Notes: generated by a model from the sequence alone, not told the origin. Shown: positions 26,076-36,133, counted from the first letter of the stretch. The stretch: DNA of 64,000 bases from Clostridiales bacterium (GCA_017510605.1 JAFWMQ010000011.1:90799-154798), one strand, 5' to 3'. Numbers and translations: made by a program.

Positions 26076-26265
26076 AGAAATCCGCAAAATGTCTGATGAA
26101 GAACTTTCTTCTGAGCTCGCCTCATTGAAGGAGGAGCTCTTCAAGCTCCGTTTCCAGCTTGCTACAAACCAGCTCGATAATCCGGCTCAGATCACACAGG
26201 TTAAGCGTGATATCGCCAGAGTAATGACAATTCAGCGCGAGAAGCAGCTCGCTGCTAATAAGTAA
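26065..26265 (+). CDS. rpmC: Large ribosomal subunit protein uL29
   Basis: 66 aa of two helices: [18 protein letters not shown] and the signature [16 protein letters not shown]. The ribosome site GGAGG lies inside the end of rplP, which it overlaps. Confidence 0.97.
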   Translation: MKVEEIRKMSDEELSSELASLKEELFKLRFQLATNQLDNPAQITQVKRDIARVMTIQREKQLAANK

Positions 26266-26279
26266 GGAGGAGACGACAA

Positions 26280-26537
26280 ATGGCTGAGAGAAATTTGAGA
26301 AAAACCAGAGTCGGTCTCGTTACATCCGACAAGATGGATAAGACGATCACAGTTTCCGTCGTAGAGCACGTTAAGCACCCTCTTTACGGAAAGATCATGA
26401 AGAGAACCTACAAGCTTAAGGCACACGATGAGAACAACGATGCTCACATCGGTGACAAGGTTGAGGTTATGGAGACACGCCCTATTTCCAAGGATAAGCG
26501 TTGGAGACTGGTAAGTGTCGTTGAGAAGGCTAAGTAA
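26280..26537 (+). CDS. rpsQ: Small ribosomal subunit protein uS17
   Basis: 85 aa. [19 protein letters not shown] and the C-terminal [21 protein letters not shown] (key residues ETRPISK) identify S17. Confidence 0.97.
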   Translation: MAERNLRKTRVGLVTSDKMDKTITVSVVEHVKHPLYGKIMKRTYKLKAHDENNDAHIGDKVEVMETRPISKDKRWRLVSVVEKAK

Positions 26538-26561
26538 GGCGATTAAAGGAGGATATATCAG

Positions 26562-26930
26562 ATGATTCAGGTTGAATCCAGACTCAGATCTGCCGACAAT
26601 ACCGGAGCAAAAGAGCTTCTCTGCATCAAAGTTTTGGGCGGCTCTTGGCGTAAATATGCCAATATCGGTGATGTTATCGTTTGCTCCGTAAAGAGCGCTG
26701 CTCCCGGCGGCATGGTCAAGAAGGGTGATGTTGTTAAAGCAGTCGTTGTACGTTCCAAGCAGGGCGTAAGACGTAACGACGGTTCTTATATTAAGTTTGA
26801 CGAGAATGCGGCTGTCATCATTAAGGAAGACAAGAATCCCCGCGGAACTCGTATCTTTGGACCAATAGCAAGAGAGTTAAGAGATAAGGACTATATGAAG
26901 ATCTTATCTCTCGCTCCGGAAGTTCTTTAA
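26562..26930 (+). CDS. rplN: Large ribosomal subunit protein uL14
   Basis: 122 aa, exact family length. [19 protein letters not shown] and [20 protein letters not shown] are diagnostic. Confidence 0.98.
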   Translation: MIQVESRLRSADNTGAKELLCIKVLGGSWRKYANIGDVIVCSVKSAAPGGMVKKGDVVKAVVVRSKQGVRRNDGSYIKFDENAAVIIKEDKNPRGTRIFGPIARELRDKDYMKILSLAPEVL

Positions 26931-26942
26931 GGAGGAATAGAC

Positions 26943-27296
26943 ATGGCTAAGAGTAGTGTTCATGTAAAGAAGGACGACCAGGTCATTGTCATTTCCGGCA
27001 AGGACAAGGGCGCAAAAGGCAAGGTTCTCATGGTTGATGAGAAAAAGGGCAGAGTTTACGTTGAAGGCGTAAACATGGTAAAGAAGCATCAGAAGGCAAG
27101 ATCACAGAATGCTCCTTCAGGTATTGTTGAGCGTGAAGGCTCCATTGATGCATCTAACGTAATGCTCGTTGATCCCAAGTCAGGCAAGCCCACAAGAGTA
27201 GGCTACCGTGTTAACGAAGACGGTTCCAAGTCCAGGATCGCTAAGAGATCCGGCGAGGTCATCGATACGGTTTCTAAGGCTAAGAAGGGGGAGTAA
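26943..27296 (+). CDS. rplX: Large ribosomal subunit protein uL24
   Basis: 117 aa. N-terminal KOW motif ([18 protein letters not shown]) and [20 protein letters not shown], then [20 protein letters not shown]24 initiates 50S assembly. A few residues longer at the C-terminus than many homologues. Confidence 0.97.
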   Translation: MAKSSVHVKKDDQVIVISGKDKGAKGKVLMVDEKKGRVYVEGVNMVKKHQKARSQNAPSGIVEREGSIDASNVMLVDPKSGKPTRVGYRVNEDGSKSRIAKRSGEVIDTVSKAKKGE

Positions 27297-27299
27297 TCA

Positions 27300-27839
27300 A
27301 TGACCAGATTAAAAGATAAGTACGTTTCCGAAGTAGCACCCGCACTTCAGGAGAAGTTTAAGTACAGCTCACCGATGCAGATCCCGAAGGTCGACAAGAT
27401 CGTTCTTAATATGGGTGTCGGTGAAGTTAAGGATAACCCGAAGGCTCTTGAGAGCGCTATGCGCGACATGGGCATCATTGCAGGTCAGAAGCCTGTAGCA
27501 ACGGTATCCACAAAGTCAATCGCAGCATTCAAGCTCAGAGAGGGCATGAAGATCGGATGCAAGGTTACTTTGAGAGGAGATAATATGTATTACTTCCTCG
27601 ATAAGCTCATCAGCCTTGCTCTTCCCCGTGTACGTGACTTCCGCGGAATCAATCCCAATTCCTTCGACGGACACGGCAACTATGCGATGGGTATCAAGGA
27701 GCAGCTTATGTTCCCTGAGATCGACTACGATAAGATTGATAAGATTCGCGGTATGGACATCATCATTGTTACTACTGCCGGAACAGACGAAGAGGCATTC
27801 GAGCTCTTGAAGCTTATGGGCATGCCTTTCCGCAAGTAA
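27300..27839 (+). CDS. rplE: Large ribosomal subunit protein uL5
   Basis: 179 aa. [34 protein letters not shown] and [20 protein letters not shown] are diagnostic. L5 joins the 5S rRNA particle with L18. Confidence 0.98.
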   Translation: MTRLKDKYVSEVAPALQEKFKYSSPMQIPKVDKIVLNMGVGEVKDNPKALESAMRDMGIIAGQKPVATVSTKSIAAFKLREGMKIGCKVTLRGDNMYYFLDKLISLALPRVRDFRGINPNSFDGHGNYAMGIKEQLMFPEIDYDKIDKIRGMDIIIVTTAGTDEEAFELLKLMGMPFRK

Positions 27840-27857
27840 TTTGGAGGAGAATATCAC

Positions 27858-28043
27858 ATGGCAAAGAAGTCAATGATTCTTAAGTCTCAGAAGACACCCA
27901 AGTTTTCCACTCAGCAGCACAACCGCTGCAAGATTTGCGGAAGACCTCATGCTTACATTCGCAAGTACGGCATCTGCCGTCTCTGCTTCCGCGAAATGGC
28001 ATACAAGGGAGAGATTCCGGGCGTAAGAAAGGCGAGCTGGTAA
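27858..28043 (+). CDS. rpsN: Small ribosomal subunit protein uS14, zinc type
   Basis: 61 aa. The two zinc CxxC pairs CKIC and CRLC in the segment [15 protein letters not shown]...CRLCF mark the short, zinc-binding form of S14 typical of Firmicutes. No zinc-free paralogue is in this window. Confidence 0.97.
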   Translation: MAKKSMILKSQKTPKFSTQQHNRCKICGRPHAYIRKYGICRLCFREMAYKGEIPGVRKASW

Positions 28044-28096
28044 CAGGTCTCTTTCTTAAGAATTAGAACTGTCCATAATTAACAGGAGGAAGAATT

Positions 28097-28492
28097 ATGC
28101 AGATTACAGATGCAATCGCAGATATGCTTACAAGAATCCGCAATGCCGGTACTGCAGGACACGCCACAGTTGACGTTCCCCAGTCCAATATGAAAAAGGC
28201 TATTGCTCAGATTCTCCTTGATGAAGGATATATTGAGAAGTTCGAGACACTCGAGGGAAATACTCAGGGTATCATCAGAATCACTCTCAAGTATTCCGGC
28301 AGAAAGCCCGTTATCACAGGAATCAAGAGAATCTCCAAGCCCGGTCTTCGTACTTATGCGGACAAAGAGAATCTGCCTAGAGTTTTGAATGGCTTAGGCG
28401 TTGCAATCATCTCTACATCCAAGGGTGTTATGACTGATAAGCAGGCCAGAAAGCTTGGCGTAGGCGGAGAAGTTCTCGCTTATATTTGGTAA
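28097..28492 (+). CDS. rpsH: Small ribosomal subunit protein uS8
   Basis: 131 aa. [25 protein letters not shown] and the C-terminal [22 protein letters not shown] are diagnostic. In E. coli S8 represses the spc operon; a structured gap follows this gene here. Confidence 0.98.
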   Translation: MQITDAIADMLTRIRNAGTAGHATVDVPQSNMKKAIAQILLDEGYIEKFETLEGNTQGIIRITLKYSGRKPVITGIKRISKPGLRTYADKENLPRVLNGLGVAIISTSKGVMTDKQARKLGVGGEVLAYIW

Positions 28493-28496
28493 CTTT

Positions 28497-28575
28497 TTGG
28501 AAGTCTTTTAAGGCTTCCATTAAGATATACATCTCTGAAAAGCCCCGGTTATTGGCGGCATACCAGGCCGGAGGT
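28497..28575 (+). promoter_or_regulatory. Structured intercistronic element between rpsH and rplF
   Basis: A 112-bp gap. GGAAGTC (28499-28505) pairs with GGCTTCC (28512-28518) around TTTTAA; a second hairpin pairs CCGG (28545-28548) with CCGG (28568-28571) and TTGG with CCAG inside. The first lacks a T run, so it is not a typical terminator. Confidence 0.45.
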
Positions 28576-28604
28576 TAAATCTTAAGAGCAGGAGGAAATA
28601 ATTT

Positions 28605-29144
28605 ATGTCAAGAATCGGCAGAATGCCTATAGTCGTTCCGGCCGGCGTCGATGTTAAGATCGATGGTCAGCATGTAACGGTTAAGGGCGGCAAAGCAGAG
28701 CTTTCACTTAATGTTCATCCGGACATTACCGTAAAGCTGGAGGACGGTCAGATTCTCGTTACCCGTCCTTCCGACGATAAGAATCATCGTTCACTTCACG
28801 GTCTTACAAGAGCTCTCATTCAGAATATGGTAACCGGTGTACACGAAGGTTTCACAAAAACTTTGGAGATCAACGGTGTAGGTTACAGAGCTTCAAAAGC
28901 GGGAAACAAGGTTACATTCAACCTTGGTTATTCTCATCCTATCGAGATGGTTGAACCCGAAGGCATCACAATCGATGTTAAAGATAATCAGATAACTGTT
29001 CACGGAGCTGATAAGCAGCTCGTCGGTGAGACAGCAGCTAAGATCCGTTCTCTCAGAGTTCCTGATGTTTATAAGGGCAAGGGTATTAAGTATGCCGGCG
29101 AGCACCTTATCATCAAGGAAGGTAAGACCGGTGCTAAGAAGTAA
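28605..29144 (+). CDS. rplF: Large ribosomal subunit protein uL6
   Basis: 179 aa. [17 protein letters not shown], the paired L6 folds and the C-terminal [15 protein letters not shown] are intact. Ribosome site AGGAGG. Confidence 0.98.
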   Translation: MSRIGRMPIVVPAGVDVKIDGQHVTVKGGKAELSLNVHPDITVKLEDGQILVTRPSDDKNHRSLHGLTRALIQNMVTGVHEGFTKTLEINGVGYRASKAGNKVTFNLGYSHPIEMVEPEGITIDVKDNQITVHGADKQLVGETAAKIRSLRVPDVYKGKGIKYAGEHLIIKEGKTGAKK

Positions 29145-29167
29145 GGCGCAAAGGGGGTAAATTCAAC

Positions 29168-29536
29168 ATGATTGGTAGAATTGATAAAAATGAAATTCGT
29201 AAGAGAAAGCATGTTCGTGTAAGGAAGAAGATTTCCGGAACGACAGAGTGCCCTCGTCTTTGCGTATATAGAAGCAACAGCCACATTTACGCTCAGATCA
29301 TCGATGATACAAAGGGAGTCACACTTGCAAGCGCTTCTACGCTTGACAAGGAGATTAAGGGCTCCGTATCCGTTGGCAGCAACATCGAGGCAGCAAAAGC
29401 AGTTGGTAAGCTTATCGGTGAGCGTGCAATTGCCAAGGATATCAAGGACGTAGTATTCGACCGTGGCGGATATCTCTATCACGGAAGAGTACAGGCTTTG
29501 GCAGAGGCGGCAAGAGAAGCCGGTCTCTCATTCTAA
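29168..29536 (+). CDS. rplR: Large ribosomal subunit protein uL18
   Basis: 122 aa. [23 protein letters not shown] (core [13 protein letters not shown]) and the C-terminal [23 protein letters not shown] are typical of L18, a 5S rRNA binder. Confidence 0.97.
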   Translation: MIGRIDKNEIRKRKHVRVRKKISGTTECPRLCVYRSNSHIYAQIIDDTKGVTLASASTLDKEIKGSVSVGSNIEAAKAVGKLIGERAIAKDIKDVVFDRGGYLYHGRVQALAEAAREAGLSF

Positions 29537-29554
29537 TCGGGAGGAGCAAATTAG

Positions 29555-30073
29555 ATGGCTTTAGAGTCTAAGAACATTTCAAGAGAAGAGAAAAAGGATA
29601 AGGAGTTCGAAGAGCGCGTTATCCACATCGGCCGTGTTTCCAAGACTGTTAAGGGCGGTAAGAACATGAGATTTGCTGCTCTCGTAGTTATCGGTGACAG
29701 AAAGGGTCGTGTAGGTAAGGGCATCGGTAAGTCTACCGAGGTTCCGGACGCTATCAGAAAGGGTATCGAAGAAGCTAAGAAGAATATCGTTGATGTTTCT
29801 ATCGTTAACGGTACTATTCCTCACGAGACGGTCGGCGAATTTGCTGCAGCTCACATCGTTATGAAGCCTGCTGCAAACGGTACCGGTGTTATCGCCGGCG
29901 GTCCTGTCCGTTCAGTTTGCGAACTTGCAGGTATTACAGATATCCGTACTAAGTCTATCGGTTCCAACAATCCTAATAATATGGTCAACGCTACTATCGA
30001 GGGCCTTAAGTCCTTGAAGTCCGCAGAAGAGGTTGCAAGACTTCGCGGAAAGTCAGTTGACGAGATTAAGTAA
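29555..30073 (+). CDS. rpsE: Small ribosomal subunit protein uS5
   Basis: 172 aa. The double-stranded RNA-binding N-terminal domain ([20 protein letters not shown]) and [18 protein letters not shown] are diagnostic, followed by [13 protein letters not shown]. Confidence 0.98.
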   Translation: MALESKNISREEKKDKEFEERVIHIGRVSKTVKGGKNMRFAALVVIGDRKGRVGKGIGKSTEVPDAIRKGIEEAKKNIVDVSIVNGTIPHETVGEFAAAHIVMKPAANGTGVIAGGPVRSVCELAGITDIRTKSIGSNNPNNMVNATIEGLKSLKSAEEVARLRGKSVDEIK

Positions 30074-30088
30074 GGAGGCCCGACTCAA

Positions 30089-30268
30089 ATGGCTAACATC
30101 AAGATTAAGCTTGTCAAAAGCACAAATAAGGCAAGAGAGTCCGAGAAGGCTACTATCAGAGCTTTGGGCTTAAAAAAGATCGGTCAGACTGTTGAAAAGG
30201 CTGACAATGAGGCTACACGCGGCATGATCAGAAAAGCTGTCAACTATGTAGCTATTGAAGAGAATTAA
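30089..30268 (+). CDS. rpmD: Large ribosomal subunit protein uL30
   Basis: 59 aa: [18 protein letters not shown] at the start, then [16 protein letters not shown] and the C-terminal NYVAIEEN. Preceded by AAGGAGG 8 bp before the ATG and located between rpsE and rplO, as usual. Short genes like this are easily missed. Confidence 0.95.
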   Translation: MANIKIKLVKSTNKARESEKATIRALGLKKIGQTVEKADNEATRGMIRKAVNYVAIEEN

Positions 30269-30284
30269 TGGAGGTGCCACAGCA

Positions 30285-30728
30285 ATGAAGCTCAATGAAA
30301 TGACTTCCGCAGGCAACGCAAAGGCATATCGCAAGGGAAGAGGTCCCGGATCAGGTAACGGCAAGACTGCCGGCCGTGGTCACAAGGGTCAGAATGCACG
30401 CTCAGGCGGCGGTGTAAGACCCGGATTTGAAGGAGGCCAGATGCCTCTTTACAGACGTCTCCCTAAGAGAGGCTTTAACAACAAGAGATTTGCTCCTGCT
30501 TATATCACGATCAACGTTAAGGATCTTGAAGTATTTGATAACGGAACAGCAGTTGACGCTAAGGCAATTGCTGAGAAGGGTATCATTTCTGTTCCTAAGA
30601 ACAACGACGGCATCAAGATTCTCGGCAATGGTGAGCTTACAAAGAAGCTCGATGTAAAGGCTGCTAAGTTTACAGCTGCAGCTAAGGAGAAGATTGAAAA
30701 GGCCGGAGGCACGGCTACGGAGGGCTAA
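30285..30728 (+). CDS. rplO: Large ribosomal subunit protein uL15
   Basis: 147 aa, starting at the ATG preceded by GGAGGTG; an in-frame ATG 30 bp upstream lies within rpmD and has no ribosome site. [20 protein letters not shown] and [17 protein letters not shown] identify L15. Confidence 0.97.
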   Translation: MKLNEMTSAGNAKAYRKGRGPGSGNGKTAGRGHKGQNARSGGGVRPGFEGGQMPLYRRLPKRGFNNKRFAPAYITINVKDLEVFDNGTAVDAKAIAEKGIISVPKNNDGIKILGNGELTKKLDVKAAKFTAAAKEKIEKAGGTATEG

Positions 30729-30733
30729 TTGGC

Positions 30734-32077
30734 ATGAATGGTATTTTTGATACTGCAGTTAATGCTTTTCGTGTAGAGTCTATACGCAAAAGGCTGCTCT
30801 ATACCTTCATGATCCTCGGCATCTTTATGCTCGGCGGACTTGTACCTGTACCGGGAATTGACGGAGAGAAGTTTACGAATGTTATCCGTCAGTGGGGTCA
30901 GCTCGGAAGCATCATGGATCTCATCTCAGGTGGTGGTCTCTATCATGCATCCATACTCTCTCTCGGTGTATCTCCGTATATTAACGCATCGATCATTATC
31001 CAGCTCTTAACTGTCGTTATTCCTGCTTTGGAAGATATGTCCAAAGAGGGTGAATCAGGCAGAAAGAAGATGGATAAGATTACGAGATACTCAGCTATCG
31101 GACTGGCTTTTGTCCAGTCTTGCATGTTCACGTATTCAACACGCACGGCGCTTATTTCGAGCCTTCCTACATGGCTCAATGCCGGTCTTGTTGCTCTTGC
31201 GTTTACGGCAGGTGCTGCAATCGTTGTCTTCTTAGGTGAGAAGATCAACGATAAGGGTATAGGAAACGGTGTATCACTTTTGATCTTTGCAGGTATCGTT
31301 ACACGTCTTCCTGAAATGGTTAAAACACTTTTTGAGAAGAGTGTCAGCATCAGTGATTCAATCGATAATGCTGCTTTGGGAATAATTGCAGGCGTTCTCG
31401 TATTCTTCGCTGTTGCAGCCGTATCGATCCTTATTATCGTATTTGTTCTTTATATCCAGAATTCTGAGAGAAGGATTCCTGTTCAGTACTCAAAGAAGGT
31501 TATCGGCAGACAACAGCGCGGCGGTAATAGAGACTATATCCCGCTCAAGGTAAATATGTCAGGTGTTATGCCTGTTATCTTTACAATGTCACTTCTTGCT
31601 ATCCCTTCTGTTATCGTTACCCTGTTCTTTAATAACAGTACGAATGCAGTTGCTCTGTGGTTAAAGAACAGCTTTACCGGAAGCGTATGGTATTACGTCA
31701 TTTATATGCTCCTTGTTATTGCGTTTACATTCTTCTACACATCGATTAACTTCCATCCTGTAGAAATTGCAAATTCAATTACAAAGAACGGCGGTATGAT
31801 CAACGGTATCAGATCAGGAAAACCTACTACTGATTTTATTAAGACTACTGCTTTCAGACTGAACTGGATCGAAGCATTCTTCCTTGTTCTTGTCTGCATA
31901 GTTCCTACAGTTATCGGTATTCTTACCGGTTTCCAGAACGTATGGTTTGCAGGTACATCAGTTTTGATCCTTACAGGTGTTGCTAATGACCTCATCGTTC
32001 AGGTTGAAGGTGAACTTGAGATCAGAAGTCCTAAGGGATTCCTGGAAGATCTTACGATCAAGTCAAGCAGAAGATAA
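30734..32077 (+). CDS. secY: Preprotein translocase subunit SecY
   Basis: 447 aa, ten transmembrane segments. LGVSPYINASIIIQLL, the plug region, GNGVSLLIFAGIV, and the C-terminal SSRR after LEDLTIKSS are typical. The pore of SecYEG. It is the last gene of the operon here: a strong terminator starts 25 bp after the stop. Confidence 0.98.
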   Translation: MNGIFDTAVNAFRVESIRKRLLYTFMILGIFMLGGLVPVPGIDGEKFTNVIRQWGQLGSIMDLISGGGLYHASILSLGVSPYINASIIIQLLTVVIPALEDMSKEGESGRKKMDKITRYSAIGLAFVQSCMFTYSTRTALISSLPTWLNAGLVALAFTAGAAIVVFLGEKINDKGIGNGVSLLIFAGIVTRLPEMVKTLFEKSVSISDSIDNAALGIIAGVLVFFAVAAVSILIIVFVLYIQNSERRIPVQYSKKVIGRQQRGGNRDYIPLKVNMSGVMPVIFTMSLLAIPSVIVTLFFNNSTNAVALWLKNSFTGSVWYYVIYMLLVIAFTFFYTSINFHPVEIANSITKNGGMINGIRSGKPTTDFIKTTAFRLNWIEAFFLVLVCIVPTVIGILTGFQNVWFAGTSVLILTGVANDLIVQVEGELEIRSPKGFLEDLTIKSSRR

Positions 32078-32101
32078 TATTAACTGCTCAAAATGCATTT
32101 C

Positions 32102-32131
32102 AAAGGGTTGTCTTACAAGGCAACCCTTTTT
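32102..32131 (+). terminator. Terminator after secY
   Basis: AAAGGGTTG (32102-32110) pairs perfectly with CAACCCTTT (32121-32129), with CTT/AAG inside the loop, and runs into T residues. It ends the S10-spc operon at secY. Confidence 0.9.
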
Positions 32132-32184
32132 GCTTTATAAATTAGATGTAGTCCTAAATCAAGTGGCGGGATTATAATTGATTT

Positions 32185-33342
32185 ATGAGCAATTTACTTG
32201 ATTATCTGGCCTGGCGCGGCGATCTGACTTTTGATAAGGATCCGTTCAACAGTATCGATGCACTGATACTGTCCTGTTTATCATATGTCAATTTTGATAA
32301 GGTCGTTCCTTCAAAGGGCAGAGGCAGGGTCACTATTGAAAAGGCTTCAGAGAAGTTTTTTGCGATCCATTCGGAAGAAGAACTCGCGCAGGACAAATCA
32401 TTTATCAACTTTGCACCGGGTATGCTTAAGGCATTGGGAAAGTCTGAACGGTTCAAGGGAGCTTATCTGCAAAATTATGCGGACGATACCGATATATCCA
32501 GGCAGATTCAGTTCGCTGCTATAGAGATCATTACATCTGACGGTATATCATTCATATCTTTCAGGGGAACTGACGACACCGTTGTCGGCTGGAAGGAAGA
32601 TTTTAATCTCAGTTTTATGACTGTCCCGGCCGAAGATGAAGCATCACTTTATCTTAAGAAAGTAATGAAGGGCCGTTTGGATAAGGTCCGTCTCGGGGGG
32701 CATTCGAAAGGCGGACATCTGGCAATCTATGCGGCAGTGACTGCAAGTTCAGATATATCTGACAGGATAGAACAGATATATAATTTCGACGGCCCGGGAT
32801 TTAATCATGAGGTGATGCAGACCGAGAATTTCAGGTATATACAGCCGAAGATAATAAAAGTAATTCCTGAAACATCCATAATCGGAAGGCTTCTTGAGAA
32901 TACTACCGAACCAATTGTTATCAAGAGCACTGAACTCGGAATATTGCAGCACGATCCGATGTCCTGGCAGATGGAAGGGAAGAACTTTGAGACCTGTTTA
33001 TCTACCAACAGGATAAGTGATCTGTTTGATGATACTATGACCGGCTGGTTAAGTGAGATGACTTTCGAAGACCGGAAATTATTCGTTGACGAATTATTCT
33101 CGGTTTTCGAGGCTTCGGGATGTGAATACCTGAGTACGATGACTAAGGTCGGGGTAAAGGGAACTCGAGCAATGATCGAGAGGATGCACCAGATAAGAAA
33201 TGATTCAGGTGCAAAAGTTAGGACTCTCGTTAAGATGTTCTTTGTAAATTTCAACGTGTTAAGGGACAGCGTTGTAAAAGAGAGAATAGAAGAGCATAAA
33301 GAGAAAATAGCTCTCGCAGCCAATAAAAAGAAACAGGAATAA
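32185..33342 (+). CDS. DUF2974 (Mbeg1-like) alpha/beta hydrolase
   Basis: 385 aa. The N-terminal YLAWRGDLTFDKDPFNSIDALILS segment (core WRGDLTFDKDPFN) is the hallmark of DUF2974 proteins, and a lipase-like region shows SFRGTDDTVVGWKEDF, the nucleophile elbow GGHSKGGHLAIYAA (GxSxG) and YNFDGPGF. No signal peptide, so it is cytoplasmic. Function is undefined for the family, which is common in gut Clostridia. No Shine-Dalgarno sequence is visible and a TATAAT lies only 7-12 bp before the ATG (see findings). Confidence 0.88.
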   Translation: MSNLLDYLAWRGDLTFDKDPFNSIDALILSCLSYVNFDKVVPSKGRGRVTIEKASEKFFAIHSEEELAQDKSFINFAPGMLKALGKSERFKGAYLQNYADDTDISRQIQFAAIEIITSDGISFISFRGTDDTVVGWKEDFNLSFMTVPAEDEASLYLKKVMKGRLDKVRLGGHSKGGHLAIYAAVTASSDISDRIEQIYNFDGPGFNHEVMQTENFRYIQPKIIKVIPETSIIGRLLENTTEPIVIKSTELGILQHDPMSWQMEGKNFETCLSTNRISDLFDDTMTGWLSEMTFEDRKLFVDELFSVFEASGCEYLSTMTKVGVKGTRAMIERMHQIRNDSGAKVRTLVKMFFVNFNVLRDSVVKERIEEHKEKIALAANKKKQE

Positions 33343-33404
33343 ATATTGGTGCTGTCTCAAAACCCAAGTGCTGTTTTTGTGACTGATTGAATTGCAAATA
33401 CTCT

Positions 33405-33442
33405 CAAAAAAGTCATTCCGGGCAGGGAATGACTTTTTTGTG
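33405..33442. terminator. Bidirectional terminator between convergent genes
   Basis: AAAAAAGTCATTCC and GGAATGACTTTTTT form a near-perfect hairpin around a short loop, with A and T runs that serve both strands: the DUF2974 gene on plus and the sensor kinase on minus. Confidence 0.9.
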
Positions 33443-33463
33443 CAGTAAATGCCGGTCGAACAG

Positions 33464-35377
33464 TCACTTTTCAGTCACAGCGGGCTGACTTATCGGGAAT
33501 GACAGAGTGACTTTAAACAGATCTCCGTCTATTGATATGTCAAATGTACCTCCCTGAAGTTCAGTCATGCTTTTTGCAATTGAAAGGCCCAATCCGTTCC
33601 CTTCTGTATTACGTGAAGCGTCCCCTCTTACGAAGCGCTCGACGAGTTCTTCTGCACTTATATTTAGTTCCGCGCTTGAAGTATTCTTGAATGTTGTAAC
33701 TGCTTTTCCGTCAGCGGCTTCAAGTGTTAAGTAGACTCTCGTACCCGGCTGTGCATATTTGCAGATATTGTTCATGAGGTTATCGTAGATCCTCATCATG
33801 CGTCTGCCGTCAGCCATGATCATGACAGGTCCTTCAGGTGCAGTCGTTATGAGACTGAGATTTGCGCTTTCAAGCTTTTCTTTGAATTCGCCTGCGGTCT
33901 GTGATACGAACATGCAGCAGTCCAAAGGTGCGGGAACTATCTCGAGATTGCCTGAAGAAGCCTTTGACGCCTCAACAAGATCTTCGATAAGACGTTTTAA
34001 CTTCTCAGACTGTCTTACGATCACTTCCGAATATTCGTTGAGTTTTGGATCGGATGGGTCAGCATTGCCGATCAGGGAAGCGTAGTTGATGATGGAGGTG
34101 AGAGGAGTCTTGATATCATGGGAAACATTTGTAATGAGTTCTGTCTTCATGCGTTCGGACTTAAGCTTCTCATCAACAGCAAGAGTTACTGAATCAGCAA
34201 CTGAATTAAGATTAACGGCGTGCTTTCTGAAGTCTCCCCAAAGTCCTTTTGTGGAAGTGCGGTAAGAGATATCTCCCTTGGCGATCTTTTCACCGGAGAT
34301 CTTCAGTTTTCTGAGCATAAGTGCAATATAGAGAATAAAAGGATATAAGACCAGTTTCTCGAGGAACCATCCGATAACGAAGGCTTCGGAATCCGCACGT
34401 GTGCCGACAATTACTATGAGTTCCAGAAAAGACAGTGATCCCAGTATTATGATAGTTCTCCATACGAGCGGAACTGCAAGGATACCCTTAATGATGAGCT
34501 TGAAGAATTTATAGACAAAGGATCCTTTGATGAGCATGTGAAGCTTTATTCTTGCAGACAGGCTTACGCATAATCCGAGCATGGCGTTGAGGAATGAGAA
34601 GAAAGCAAACGCAAAGATCAAAACCTCGAATATTTGCCTGCTTGTAGCTCCTGATAATAAAAATAGGCCGAAAGTAATGAACAGTGTAACAGCTGCAAGA
34701 ATATCAAACGGAACTTTACCGACAGGGCCAAGGAACACTTCCTCAGTACCGGGTCTTTTTCCGGCAACGCACATAAGAGCTATAAATGCAGCGATGCCTG
34801 CGATTAAGCATAATAAGGCAACAGGGTAGACTGCATAGCGGACACCTATAACGAAGTGGATGACCTGTCTGTCAAATGCGGAGTATTGTGATAAGAGCAC
34901 AGGATCGGTATAAGCTTCTACTGTGGCATCGACAACTATATCTCCCGGTTCTGAATAACGGTCATGAGAGTGCTTATATTCTCCGTTTTCCCCGTAAACA
35001 AGTTTAATATCGTATGTGTAGAGCTTGTAATTCTGGAATTCGCCGGATTTGCCTGCGGCTTGTGATACATCATCAAAATCACGTGTGGATGCGATCAGTT
35101 TTCCGTCTTTTCCCGTAACTCTGATACTCATGTTGTCGACATGATAATTATCGATGCCGATAAGGTATTCCGTCTGGTCTATAACATCATAGTAGACGTT
35201 TGAATCGTCCTTAGTCTGATAGAATTCCTCTTCGGTTATGTTGTAAAGGTCTTCCTGTATGCATGCTACGGAAGCACATATACATCCGAAAAAAATTATC
35301 GCCAATAGATTGATGACCAGGAACAACAGGGTTTTTCCCGGTATTGTCCTGAAAAACTGTTTTTTCTTTTTTTCCAT
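33464..35377 (-). CDS. Multi-pass membrane sensor histidine kinase
   Basis: 637 aa. One N-terminal transmembrane segment (about 13-36), an extracellular sensory region (about 37-165) and several further transmembrane segments (about 168-360) precede the kinase core. H box VSHDIKTPLTSIINYASL, N box MRIYDNLMNNICKYA and G box EGNGLGLSIAKSM are intact. The architecture resembles kinases of Clostridia that sense envelope stress or antibiotics, but the signal cannot be read from sequence. The start overlaps the response regulator stop by one base. Confidence 0.9.
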   Translation of the reverse strand: MEKKKKQFFRTIPGKTLLFLVINLLAIIFFGCICASVACIQEDLYNITEEEFYQTKDDSNVYYDVIDQTEYLIGIDNYHVDNMSIRVTGKDGKLIASTRDFDDVSQAAGKSGEFQNYKLYTYDIKLVYGENGEYKHSHDRYSEPGDIVVDATVEAYTDPVLLSQYSAFDRQVIHFVIGVRYAVYPVALLCLIAGIAAFIALMCVAGKRPGTEEVFLGPVGKVPFDILAAVTLFITFGLFLLSGATSRQIFEVLIFAFAFFSFLNAMLGLCVSLSARIKLHMLIKGSFVYKFFKLIIKGILAVPLVWRTIIILGSLSFLELIVIVGTRADSEAFVIGWFLEKLVLYPFILYIALMLRKLKISGEKIAKGDISYRTSTKGLWGDFRKHAVNLNSVADSVTLAVDEKLKSERMKTELITNVSHDIKTPLTSIINYASLIGNADPSDPKLNEYSEVIVRQSEKLKRLIEDLVEASKASSGNLEIVPAPLDCCMFVSQTAGEFKEKLESANLSLITTAPEGPVMIMADGRRMMRIYDNLMNNICKYAQPGTRVYLTLEAADGKAVTTFKNTSSAELNISAEELVERFVRGDASRNTEGNGLGLSIAKSMTELQGGTFDISIDGDLFKVTLSFPISQPAVTEK

Positions 35378-36075
35378 TAATTTCTCCCCTTCTCGATCTT
35401 ATAACCCTGTCCGAAGATGACCTTTATGTATCTCGGATCATTTGGTGTGATCTCTATCTTTTCTCTTAAATGCCTGATATGTACCGCTACGGTATTGTCT
35501 CCGGCTGACAGTGAATCCTCGCCCCATACCTTGCGGTATATTTCCCTGGGAGCGAAAACCTTTCCCGGCTGTTCCATAAGGAGCTTAAGAATATCAAATT
35601 CCTTTGGAGTGAGGCTTACAGTATTTCCGTCAACAGTTACAGTCTTCGTGTCGTTATCAAGTTCGATAGAACCTACGGTCAGGATTGAATTTGAAACTGC
35701 TCCTGAGCCGAGTTTTGTATAACGTCTCAACTGTGAGCCCACTCTTGCGGCAACTTCCAGGGGATTGAAGGGCTTGGTGATATAATCATCAGCCCCGATG
35801 TTAAGGCCCAATATCTTATCCTGGTCTTCTGATTTGGCAGTAAGAAGGATGATCGGCATATTGAACCTCTCCCTGATCTTAGCCATCGCTGTTATCCCGT
35901 CCATTTGCGGCATCATGATATCAAGAAGCACGAGATGAATATCTTCTTTCTGTATGATATCCAAGGCTTCGATACCGTTATATGCTTCGAGCAATCTGTA
36001 ATCCGGATTTTGCAGATAGATCTTCAGAGCATTAACGATATCTTTCTCGTCATCACAAATAAGAATGTTGTACAT
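35377..36075 (-). CDS. OmpR-family response regulator
   Basis: 232 aa. Receiver domain with the acidic pair in ILICDDEKDIVNAL, phosphoacceptor Asp in LVLLDIMMPQMDG and the conserved Lys in YITKPFNPLE, followed by a winged-helix DNA-binding domain (LTPKEFDILKLLMEQPGKV ... VAVHIRHLREKIE). Paired with the kinase encoded immediately downstream. The ribosome site is GAGGTG. Confidence 0.95.
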   Translation of the reverse strand: MYNILICDDEKDIVNALKIYLQNPDYRLLEAYNGIEALDIIQKEDIHLVLLDIMMPQMDGITAMAKIRERFNMPIILLTAKSEDQDKILGLNIGADDYITKPFNPLEVAARVGSQLRRYTKLGSGAVSNSILTVGSIELDNDTKTVTVDGNTVSLTPKEFDILKLLMEQPGKVFAPREIYRKVWGEDSLSAGDNTVAVHIRHLREKIEITPNDPRYIKVIFGQGYKIEKGRN

Positions 36076-36105
36076 GTTTTCACCTCAGCGCTTTAGAATA
36101 ATGAC

Positions 36106-36133
36106 ATTGTACGGATAAAACTATTAATATCAA
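36106..36133 (-). promoter_or_regulatory. Promoter of the response regulator-kinase operon
   Basis: Minus strand: TTGATA (36128-36133), 16-bp spacer, TACAAT (36106-36111), about 30 bp before the response regulator ATG. Confidence 0.6.

Noticed and set aside
33345..33390. Extra terminator (GTGCTGTCTC...) after the DUF2974 gene
   Set aside because: Only the 5' arm resembles the shared terminator motif; the matching 3' arm is missing. The bidirectional hairpin at 33405-33442 is the functional candidate.
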